From assembly GCA_947589245.1 (NCBI GenBank), contig CANQBD010000010.1, forward strand, positions 1-52,234: a stretch of 52,234 nucleotides of DNA. The letters are read 5' to 3'. Under the pieces are notes generated by a model. The model searched no databases. It saw only the letters and a program-made list of their open reading frames with translations, and had not been told where the DNA came from. Of this stretch, positions 1-7,396 are shown in pieces (position 1 is the first letter of the stretch; each line of letters begins with the position of its first letter). This stretch comes from an uncultured Anaeroplasmataceae bacterium (GTDB lineage Bacteria; Bacillota_I; Bacilli_A; Acholeplasmatales; Anaeroplasmataceae). The translations under genes and the position numbers were made by a program.

Positions 1-13
1 CTTTTAATTTCAT

Positions 14-67
14 AAAAAAATACCCCTAAGTCTTTCTAGATTTTACTCTAGTCCAACTTTAGGGGTA
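14..67 (-). terminator. Rho-independent terminator after holA
   Basis: On the minus strand a 9-bp outer stem (59-67 with 21-29, TTAGGGGTA against TACCCCTAA) is followed by a run of T (20 down to 14). A second small hairpin (CTAGA/TCTAG) sits in the loop. It lies about 20 bases past the holA stop and would end the yihY-pdaA-holA transcript. Confidence 0.8.
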
Positions 68-87
68 CTATACAAAATTATAAATAG

Positions 88-1020
88 CTAATTTAAAAAA
101 TATAATTCTAAACCGAGATCCTGATCAATTTGGCCAGTTTTAATTTTATAATCTAAATCATATAAAAGGTTTAACTGCTTTTTAATATGACTTAAATTAT
201 AGGATTTAGCATTTTTAATCATATAATAAGCTCTACCAGAAGATACGTTTAATAGATCGGCAATAGAAGCCTGATTATAACCCTTTTGAACTAAAATACT
301 TACATTATATATTTCTTGAAATTTATTAATAAATAAAGAAACTAAATTTGAAGCCAAAATACTTCTTAGCTTTAAATCCTTATAGCCCTTAAGCATTTGT
401 TTTTTATTATTACTTAATACAGCTTCAATCAAAGCATAAACATCATCATCTAAAGGAGCCGCAATGAGTTTAAAAATATCAGCTTCTGTGATTTCCTTTT
501 CCAAAGCCTTAAAGCATTCTAGCTGTTCAATATTATTTTTAAGTTTAGTTATACCATCACTATAGCTTACTAAAAGTTTCATAGCGGCATCATTAATTAT
601 AAAACCATCCTCTTGTAGCTTCTTTTTGGCATATTCATCTAAACTAAGGTTTTTAACTCTAACATCAAAAGTAGTAGCAAAACGTTTAAGACTTTGATAT
701 TGACTATTGCCAAAATCAACATTTCCCATAAAAACAAGAACCAAAACATTATCACTATTTTGATCATTCATGGTCTTTAATAATTCCTTAAAACCGTTCT
801 GTTCTTTAGCAATTATCTCATTTGCATTTTTAGCAACTACAAACTTAGTCTCACCAAATAAAGAAATCGTAGTTAATTCATCAATAAGTGAATAAAGACT
901 ATCTTCGGTTAAATCGTAGGTGTCAACTGTAGTAGCAATTTCTAAACTATTTTTTATTTCATTAATTTTATCTTCCAAAGCTTGATAATCATCTGCTAAA
1001 ATAATAAAATTAGCTGCCAT
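88..1020 (-). CDS. holA: DNA polymerase III subunit delta
   Basis: This 310-residue protein matches HolA, the clamp-loader subunit that opens the beta sliding clamp during replication, in length and layout. The N-terminal part has the HolA pattern of alternating strands and helices (FIILADDYQALEDKI, then a segment containing SLFGETKFVVAKNA). The C-terminal helical collar has the typical LASNLVSLFINKFQEIY stretch. As is usual for delta, it lacks a Walker A motif. The ATG start has a GAGGTGA ribosome site 7 bases upstream. It is 21 bp downstream of the deacetylase gene and is probably the last gene of that transcript. A TATAAT at about 1040-1045 could give it an extra promoter, but the matching -35 is poor. 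Confidence 0.9.
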   Translation of the reverse strand: MAANFIILADDYQALEDKINEIKNSLEIATTVDTYDLTEDSLYSLIDELTTISLFGETKFVVAKNANEIIAKEQNGFKELLKTMNDQNSDNVLVLVFMGNVDFGNSQYQSLKRFATTFDVRVKNLSLDEYAKKKLQEDGFIINDAAMKLLVSYSDGITKLKNNIEQLECFKALEKEITEADIFKLIAAPLDDDVYALIEAVLSNNKKQMLKGYKDLKLRSILASNLVSLFINKFQEIYNVSILVQKGYNQASIADLLNVSSGRAYYMIKNAKSYNLSHIKKQLNLLYDLDYKIKTGQIDQDLGLELYFLN

Positions 1021-1041
1021 AGTAAATCACCTCATAGGTAA

Positions 1042-1776
1042 TTATATCACATTCTTAATTGATTTAAAAACATATCCATCATTTTTTAACGTAACAATAA
1101 TCTTTTCTAAATCCAGCGCATTATCCTTAGATACAGTATGCATTAAAATGATGGCTCCATTATGAATTTTTTTCATAACCTGCTTATAACTATAATCATT
1201 ACCATTGTAAATATCCTTATGCCAATCAACATAGGCAAGTGACCAAAACACTGATTTATACCCGTTTTCCTTTAAAAGACTTAAGCTTCTCTCATCAAAT
1301 TCACCACGTGGAGGTCTGACATATTTTGACATACTTATGCCAATTTTTTCCTCAAAGCTATCCTCTAATTTTTTTATATCAGCTAAAATATACTCATTAG
1401 TTGATTTAGTAAAATCTTTATGGGAGTAAGTATGATTACCAATAATATGACCATCTTCTACCATCTGTTTAACTAAATCTGTAGCGGAATTTAGATAATG
1501 ACCTGTAATAAAGAAAATAGCTTTTGTATCAGTCTTACGTAAAGTATCTAAAATTTTTTTAGTATATCCGTTTTCATAACCACAATCAAAGGTTAAATAA
1601 ATCTCATTTGTATCGGATGCAATATAAACTCCACCATTATTATTAATAATCTCACTATATTTACCAGCATTAGGTCTGGAATTACCTTCGTTAATTAATC
1701 CAAAACCATAAGCACTACTTTTAATACAAAATAAAGTAAATAAGGAAAGCATAATTAATAATAAATACTTTTTCAC
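1042..1776 (-). CDS. Polysaccharide deacetylase, PdaA-like
   Basis: A 244-residue NodB-fold deacetylase with an N-terminal signal or anchor segment (residues 1-24), so it probably acts on peptidoglycan outside the membrane. Visible motifs are TFDCGYENG (catalytic-base motif), HIIGNHTYSH (the two metal His), RPPRGEF, and ILMHT near the C-terminus. The first motif resembles the TFDNGYENG form of Bacillus PdaA, which makes muramic delta-lactam, rather than the TFDDG of PgdA; here Cys replaces the Asn. The GTG start overlaps the upstream yihY-like stop by 4 bases (GTGA) and has an AGGAGGTGA ribosome site. PdaA is tied to sporulation in Bacillus, but no sporulation gene is visible here, so substrate and role are inferred only. 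Confidence 0.8.
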   Translation of the reverse strand: MKKYLLLIMLSLFTLFCIKSSAYGFGLINEGNSRPNAGKYSEIINNNGGVYIASDTNEIYLTFDCGYENGYTKKILDTLRKTDTKAIFFITGHYLNSATDLVKQMVEDGHIIGNHTYSHKDFTKSTNEYILADIKKLEDSFEEKIGISMSKYVRPPRGEFDERSLSLLKENGYKSVFWSLAYVDWHKDIYNGNDYSYKQVMKKIHNGAIILMHTVSKDNALDLEKIIVTLKNDGYVFKSIKNVI

Positions 1777-2546
1777 ACTTTCACCTCCTCACATTCCTTA
1801 GTTTTGACAAAATACGCCAAATTTATGTTTTTATAGTTCAAATAAATACCTAATAAAATTCCAATTGCTAAAACATAAATATAAAAAAAGAGAATAATAA
1901 AAAATGACAAAATGCCATAAACAATCTTAAAATTAGAGAAAAGCCTTAAATAAATAATGAAACCACTAGTAAAGATAATAAAATATAAAATAGTAAAAAT
2001 AAGGCCTTTATAAATTCTTTTAAAATGATAATCTCTCATTGCTACAACATTAACAAGATAAATTGTCAAACAAAATATTATAAAAATTAATAGTATGAAA
2101 AGAATTTGAAATAAATAATTTAAAAATAAGATTATTTCAGTTGAAATAAAAGTAATAAGATTTAAACCAATAAGATAAATAATTGTAACCATTATAGAAA
2201 GAAATCTTTTTGAATAAGACAGATCATAATGAATTTGCGTAATAAGTTCGACAACACTAATTAAGCAATAATATAATGATGAGGCTGAATAAAGACTTGT
2301 TATAAGTAAAAAAATAGAATAAGGTATTCCGTTCTGATAGGATAAAAAGTAACTGATTAATTCTTTTATTTTTCCATCAGCAATATTCGCTAAAAACAAA
2401 TCATTAAAATTGTTGGCAAAAAAACTAGATAATACAATATATAAAAATAAAAATGACCCACCATTTAAAATAAAATTAAAAGCCAAACATCCAGCTAATG
2501 TTGGAATTTTTTTATCAACAACAAAATGATAGATATTTTTAAACAT
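1773..2546 (-). CDS. YihY/BrkB-family membrane protein
   Basis: A 257-residue polytopic membrane protein with about six hydrophobic helices and the conserved N-terminal segment KIPTLAGCLAFNFILNGGSF of the YihY/BrkB family (UPF0761). The family was once labelled ribonuclease BN, which is no longer accepted; its function is unknown. I chose the ATG at 2546 because GGTGATC lies 4-5 bases before it; the frame is open to TTG and GTG codons slightly upstream. It overlaps the deacetylase gene by 4 bp, so the two are probably translationally coupled. At 261 or 257 residues it is near the short end for the family. Confidence 0.8.
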   Translation of the reverse strand: MFKNIYHFVVDKKIPTLAGCLAFNFILNGGSFLFLYIVLSSFFANNFNDLFLANIADGKIKELISYFLSYQNGIPYSIFLLITSLYSASSLYYCLISVVELITQIHYDLSYSKRFLSIMVTIIYLIGLNLITFISTEIILFLNYLFQILFILLIFIIFCLTIYLVNVVAMRDYHFKRIYKGLIFTILYFIIFTSGFIIYLRLFSNFKIVYGILSFFIILFFYIYVLAIGILLGIYLNYKNINLAYFVKTKECEEVKV

Positions 2547-2566
2547 TAAGATCACCAATATTATTA

Positions 2567-2594
2567 TTTATAAAATAGCTTCTCTTAATGCAAA
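2567..2594 (-). promoter_or_regulatory. Possible promoter of yihY-pdaA-holA
   Basis: On the minus strand TTTGCA (2594-2589), a 16-base spacer and TATAAA (2572-2567) lie just upstream of the YihY-like gene. The -35 overlaps the trmD terminator stem. It is a moderate match only. Confidence 0.4.
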
Positions 2595-2626
2595 AAGGAC
2601 TATAAGTTTGCTACCTATAGTCCTTT
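2592..2626 (-). terminator. Terminator of the rimM-trmD operon
   Basis: An 11-bp stem (AAAGGACTATA pairing with TATAGTCCTTT) is followed on the minus strand by TTTTTG. The stem contains the TAG stop codon of trmD, so termination structure and coding end overlap. Confidence 0.85.
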
Positions 2627-3346
2627 ATTTTCTTCTTCAATAACCTCTTTAAGCAGTTTTTCCTCTTCCTTAGATAATTGATAATCAGCTAAAAGATCAG
2701 GTCGTCTTAAATAGGTTTTTCTTAAAGCTTCCTTTTTTCTAAATTCATTAATCAACCGATGATTACCATTTAAAAGAACCTCAGGTACTGCCATACCCTC
2801 GTATTCAATAGGTCTGGTATATTGAGGATACTCTAATAAGCCTAATGAAAAGGAATCATCTTCGTGACTTTCTTTAGTAATAGCATTATCCAATAAACGA
2901 ATCACACTATCACACACTACTTGACTAGCAAGCTCACCACCGGTTAAGACATAATCACCAATAGAAATTTCCGCATCAACAAAGCTTCTAATTCTTTCAT
3001 CAAAGCCTTCATAATGCCCACAAATTAACATGATTTCTTCCTTTTTAGCCAATTCTAAAGCTTTAGCCTGCTTATAAGGCAACCCTTGAGGTGTCATTAA
3101 AATTTTGTAGGTGTTAGACCCAGCATTAGCTAAAATGGCTCTATGTACAACATCACAAGCTAAAACCATCCCAGCACCCCCACCACATGGTGTATCATCA
3201 ACATGATGATGCTTATCTAAAGAATATGTCCGCATATCAATAACTTCAATTTGACAAACACCCTTATCAATAGCTCTTTTGATAATTGATTCACTTATAA
3301 AGCCCTCAAACATTTTAGGAAAAAGGGTCAATATTTTAATTATCAT
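2615..3346 (-). CDS. trmD: tRNA (guanine37-N1)-methyltransferase
   Basis: A 243-residue TrmD, which methylates G37 next to the anticodon using SAM and prevents +1 frameshifting. Hallmarks are IKILTLFPKMF at the N-terminus, the trefoil-knot segments GGGAGMVL, LICGHYEGFDERI and GDYVLTGGELA, and a C-terminal helical domain ending in YLRRPDLL. The ATG at 3346 has a GAGGG site 8 bases upstream; a TTG immediately before it is also possible. It overlaps rimM by about 11 bp, the usual rimM-trmD order, but neither rpsP nor rplS, the common partners, flanks the pair here. Confidence 0.95.
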   Translation of the reverse strand: MIIKILTLFPKMFEGFISESIIKRAIDKGVCQIEVIDMRTYSLDKHHHVDDTPCGGGAGMVLACDVVHRAILANAGSNTYKILMTPQGLPYKQAKALELAKKEEIMLICGHYEGFDERIRSFVDAEISIGDYVLTGGELASQVVCDSVIRLLDNAITKESHEDDSFSLGLLEYPQYTRPIEYEGMAVPEVLLNGNHRLINEFRKKEALRKTYLRRPDLLADYQLSKEEEKLLKEVIEEENKGL

Positions 3347-3836
3347 CAAACAAACCCTCTTTTTCTTTAATTATAATTTGATTACCTACCTCTATAATAA
3401 ATTCAGCAATAAATGGGATATAATAATTTTTACCATTATAGTTGACATAAAGATAATCACATTGGGGTAATTCTTTAATCTCTATTACCTTACCGCGCGA
3501 TTCATGTTTTTCATTATAAACCTCTTTACCAATCAAATCAGTAAAATAATATTCATCATCTGCCAGTTCATCCTGCCGCATGTCTTCTCTGATATAAATT
3601 TCAGCAGAATGAAACTTTTGAACCAAATTAATATCTTCATACCCCTCAAAAACAACTAAAATGTATTTGCCAAATTCCGAAACCTTTTTAACAACTACAG
3701 AAAGATAATCATTTTGATATTTGATAAATAACTCGTTACCAACCTCAAAACGCTTAAAATCAGAAGTAACTGTAACCTTTAGTTCCCCTTTTAAACCATG
3801 AGTTGTTAATATTTTTCCACAACGATAATAATTCAT
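3336..3836 (-). CDS. rimM: 16S rRNA processing protein RimM
   Basis: A 166-residue RimM, a 30S maturation factor that binds S19. The N-terminal domain begins RCGKILTTHGLKGELKV, the classic RimM signature. The C-terminal PRC-barrel half contains the tract DLIGKEVYNEKHESRG and ends with an IPFIAEFI segment. The ATG start has a GAGGTG site. It lies 12 bp downstream of the glycosylase gene and overlaps trmD. Confidence 0.92.
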   Translation of the reverse strand: MNYYRCGKILTTHGLKGELKVTVTSDFKRFEVGNELFIKYQNDYLSVVVKKVSEFGKYILVVFEGYEDINLVQKFHSAEIYIREDMRQDELADDEYYFTDLIGKEVYNEKHESRGKVIEIKELPQCDYLYVNYNGKNYYIPFIAEFIIEVGNQIIIKEKEGLFDDN

Positions 3837-3848
3837 CTTTTAACACCT

Positions 3849-4328
3849 CTACTTCAAAGCCCTTTGCCACACCTCAACCATTTTTTCTAATGACCACCTA
3901 GCATTAGCTGAGCTGGTTGAAGGTAAAAGGAGCGCCATGCTGACATATTTAGGATAAGCCTTAGAAAACAATTCATAGGCTTTTTTACCATTTAAGATAA
4001 TTTTTTTGATTGCAGCATTATTTATTATTTCTTCTAAATTTTGAACCCTAACATTTTGAATAGATTGATCACTTGAATTCCTAATCTCACAAGAATCTAT
4101 CACATCAAATAAGGCTAAATTATTGTGAAGAAGAAAAACTTTACGTTCCATTATTGATGCCTCAAATAAATTAACATTATAAATAGCACTTAAAACTTTC
4201 CAAAACCGATTGGCAGGATGCATATAGTAAAAGCCTCTTTCAACCGATACTATTGAAGGTAAACTGCCTAATATTAATATTTCCGATTGTTCACTCCATA
4301 CGGGATCAAAAGGGTGACTTTTGCGCAT
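3849..4328 (-). CDS. Uracil/hypoxanthine-DNA glycosylase-like protein
   Basis: A 159-residue protein of the uracil-DNA-glycosylase superfamily that resembles the group annotated as DNA-deoxyinosine glycosylase. Evidence is the start HPFDPVW, the active-site-like segment LGSLPSIVSVERGFYYMHP followed by NRFWKVL, and the C-terminal LPSTSSANARWS loop. The ATG at 4328 is preferred over a 16-codon extension because GAGGTAAGGAAG lies just upstream. The A of the ATG is shared with the addA stop (TAATG), so the two are probably coupled. It sits between addA and rimM, which fits a repair role. The exact base removed cannot be told from the sequence. Confidence 0.82.
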   Translation of the reverse strand: MRKSHPFDPVWSEQSEILILGSLPSIVSVERGFYYMHPANRFWKVLSAIYNVNLFEASIMERKVFLLHNNLALFDVIDSCEIRNSSDQSIQNVRVQNLEEIINNAAIKKIILNGKKAYELFSKAYPKYVSMALLLPSTSSANARWSLEKMVEVWQRALK

Positions 4329-7300
4329 TATAATATCTTCCTTACCTCTTGTTTTAAAATAGATAATAAATAACAATTAACTTGCTTATTTGTATTAGCT
4401 TCTATATATTCTTTATAAATGGCTAATTGTCTTAAATATTCCTTAGCTTCGGTATTGGATAATTTATAATCAATTATATCAACATGATCATCATAAACAC
4501 AGAACAAATCGATTATACCATGATAATCTTTATAATAAAACTCATATTCATGATAGGTCTTACTAAAAGCTATATTTTTAAAGACATCTAACTTTAAAAT
4601 TTTCTTTAAACATACTTTAGTAAAATCATCAACAGGCAATAAGTCAATATTAGGATTATTGAAGTCAATAACCTCTAAAGCACTATGGAACTGTTTACCA
4701 AGTTCAATAGCTTTGAGAAGATTACCATCAAGCAGTTCCTTTAACTCTTTAGAAATTGGCTTTTGAGCTTTAATTTCACTTTCATAATTATAACTAGAAT
4801 ATTGTAAAGCTTCTAAACCTGTTAATTTCTTAAGACCTTTATTGATACGATAATTTTTAGTTAATTTTAAAGTAGCTGTATCCACATAACAAGTATAATC
4901 ATTTAAAAAACATAACGATTTAAGCATAGCATTAAAACTTCTAAAACCCGTTTTGGTTAAAGTCTTTTCACTATAATCACAATTATTAGAAATTAAAAAC
5001 ATCTTTTCTCTAGCTCTAGTTAAAGCCACATATAATAGCCGTACCTTTTCCGAAATATCAGCTTGTCTAATTTCTTCTTTAACTAAAGTCTTTAGGATAG
5101 TATCACTATTAGAATCATCAGAATACGGAATGAATATTCCATATTTATTCGAAAGACCAAAGCTTTCTTTTAAATCACTTTGATTAAAATTAGATACTAA
5201 TAGTGGAAAGAAACAATAAGCAAATTCCAAACCTTTCGACTTATGAATTGTCATTATATGAACACTATTACTTGTTTCCTTTGCTAGCTTATATTTTAAA
5301 CTTATTTCACTATCAAAAACAGTCTTTAAATACTCCTCAGCCTCAACAATAGACATAGCTTGGTCATGAATGTCAGCAAATAATGAGTAAATATATTCCA
5401 AAACCACACAATTATTATCAATATCACCAATCAAATATAGCTTTTCATAAATTTTAAACTTTTCAATTATTAAAAAGTATAAATCCATTAGTGAAAGCCT
5501 ATCAACCTTACTAGCAAGTTCTTCTATTAGCGCTGTTAGTTCATTTTCTAAACCATTATTAACCAGCTTAAAAACTTCTGTATCCGAATAAGCAAATAGA
5601 AAGCTTCTAGCTATACTAGCTAAAGCGTGATAATAATTCTTATCCAAACGATTTAGATATTTTCCAACAATAAGTGTTAAAATATTAGCCATTAGCTTAG
5701 GTAAAATGGAGTCAGTCAAATCTAAATCCGCCTCGATTGCCAAAGGAATTCCTAAATATTCAAATACCCGTTTAAAAATAGGAAAGCTCTTTGTTTTATC
5801 AATTAAAATAGCTATATCATTGAAGCTTACTTCTTCAAAAACATTCCCCTTTAAGCATTTAACTTTGCTGTTAATAAGCTTTAAAATTTCACGGCCACAA
5901 ATAAATGCCTCTACTTCATCATCACTAAAATCAGCAACTGAATCATAAGCTAAAATACTCATATCAAAACTAGCTTCTTGTTTTAAATTCTCATATTCTG
6001 TCTGACCAAAATGCATTTGATGTTCTTCAAAATAATTAGCATCACCACAATCATTAGTCATTAAATCACAAAAGATTAAATTAAGATTATTAATAACCTC
6101 TTTTCTTGAACGAAAGTTAAAATTTAAATCAATTTTAATTCCACCACTATTTTGAGAATAGGCTGTGTATTTGTTCTTGAAAATATAAGGATTAGCATTT
6201 CTAAAACGATAAATTGACTGTTTAATATCCCCAACCATATAACAATTATCATGACTTATCAAACTAATAAAAGCTTCTTGAATATCTGATGTATCCTGAT
6301 ATTCATCAATTAAAATTTCTTCAAAGCCAGCACTTACTTCTTTTAAAATATCTTGATTTTCTTTAACTAACCTAATAGCCAATTTAGCTATATCACTATA
6401 ATCAAAGGTCATATATTCCAACTTATATTCCCATAGCCTTGAATTAAGCTGCATAGCAAGTCCTAAAAGATATAAAACATCATCCTTAATCGCATATAGC
6501 TCTGTCTCCGCTAAAGCCAAAATACTATATTTATTAAAGTAGGTATTTTTAATATCTTTAATTAAAGTAGCACAGGCTGTTTTCAAATCCTTAATACAAT
6601 CTAAAGCTTGGGGATTAATTCTTGGTAAGGTTAAACTCGAAATGATTGGAAATAACTCATCATAGCTATTAGCATTAATATTTGTTAGAATATTTGCCAA
6701 AGCTAAAGCCAGCTTCTGACTGGCTTGATCCTCCAAAGCCTCTTGATATAAATCCGTCAATTTTACTTTTAAATTATTGACTGCCTTTAAACATGATTTT
6801 TCATATTCCGCTAAAACTGATTTAATAAAATTAGGATTATAATAATTTGCTTCATATTCTTTATAATACTTTTTTTCATCAACAATTAAAGCTAATTTAT
6901 CAGTCAAGCCTAAAACAATCTTTTTAATATTATCATCATTTTGTTTAGCATACTTTTTTAACAAATTAAAGAAATTTTCATCCCTATTTTCATATAATTC
7001 ATTAAATAAGCTAGTTAAAAATTTCTCTTTATAATAGCTTAGTAATGCTTGATCAATTATCTTTATGTCTTTAGTCAAATTTAATTTATAATAGTATTTT
7101 TTAACTAAAGCTAAACTATAAGCATCAAAGGTCATAATATAAGCACTATCTAATAAATTTGCTTGTTCATATAGTTTATTATCTAACAGCTTTTTGCGTA
7201 TTCTTTCTTTCATTTCTAAAGCTGCCGCATTAGTAAAAGTTAAAACCAAAAGCTTACGAATATCATTACCTTTTAAACAATAATCTAAGATTCTTTCAGA

Positions 7301-7396
7301 AAGAACAGCTGTCTTACCTGACCCTGCACCAGCTGAAACAATAATATTACTCCCTCGAGTATAAATAGCCTTTTCTTGCATCTTAGTCCAAGCCAT
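4328..7396 (-). CDS. addA: ATP-dependent helicase/nuclease subunit A
   Basis: A 1022-residue AddA, the UvrD-type 3'-5' helicase and nuclease of the AddAB recombination complex, which resects double-strand breaks. The Walker A motif SAGAGSGKT is near residue 20. Other visible motifs are LIDEYQDTSD (Walker B), VGDIKQSIYRFRNA, MTIHKSKGLEF and LLYVALTRAREKMFL. The C-terminal RecB-type nuclease has GIIDLF...IDYK, so its acidic and Lys residues are present. It is about 200 residues shorter than Bacillus AddA. The ATG at 7396 has an AGGAGC site 9 bases upstream; a 37-codon extension in the same frame runs back into addB and is unlikely. It overlaps addB by 14 bp. Confidence 0.93.
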   Translation of the reverse strand: MAWTKMQEKAIYTRGSNIIVSAGAGSGKTAVLSERILDYCLKGNDIRKLLVLTFTNAAALEMKERIRKKLLDNKLYEQANLLDSAYIMTFDAYSLALVKKYYYKLNLTKDIKIIDQALLSYYKEKFLTSLFNELYENRDENFFNLLKKYAKQNDDNIKKIVLGLTDKLALIVDEKKYYKEYEANYYNPNFIKSVLAEYEKSCLKAVNNLKVKLTDLYQEALEDQASQKLALALANILTNINANSYDELFPIISSLTLPRINPQALDCIKDLKTACATLIKDIKNTYFNKYSILALAETELYAIKDDVLYLLGLAMQLNSRLWEYKLEYMTFDYSDIAKLAIRLVKENQDILKEVSAGFEEILIDEYQDTSDIQEAFISLISHDNCYMVGDIKQSIYRFRNANPYIFKNKYTAYSQNSGGIKIDLNFNFRSRKEVINNLNLIFCDLMTNDCGDANYFEEHQMHFGQTEYENLKQEASFDMSILAYDSVADFSDDEVEAFICGREILKLINSKVKCLKGNVFEEVSFNDIAILIDKTKSFPIFKRVFEYLGIPLAIEADLDLTDSILPKLMANILTLIVGKYLNRLDKNYYHALASIARSFLFAYSDTEVFKLVNNGLENELTALIEELASKVDRLSLMDLYFLIIEKFKIYEKLYLIGDIDNNCVVLEYIYSLFADIHDQAMSIVEAEEYLKTVFDSEISLKYKLAKETSNSVHIMTIHKSKGLEFAYCFFPLLVSNFNQSDLKESFGLSNKYGIFIPYSDDSNSDTILKTLVKEEIRQADISEKVRLLYVALTRAREKMFLISNNCDYSEKTLTKTGFRSFNAMLKSLCFLNDYTCYVDTATLKLTKNYRINKGLKKLTGLEALQYSSYNYESEIKAQKPISKELKELLDGNLLKAIELGKQFHSALEVIDFNNPNIDLLPVDDFTKVCLKKILKLDVFKNIAFSKTYHEYEFYYKDYHGIIDLFCVYDDHVDIIDYKLSNTEAKEYLRQLAIYKEYIEANTNKQVNCYLLSILKQEVRKIL

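Noticed and set aside
3279-3470. Plus-strand ORFs antisense to trmD/rimM, addA (5706-5948), tyrS (12128-12334) and others
   Set aside because: Low-complexity translations opposite well-supported genes, without ribosome sites.
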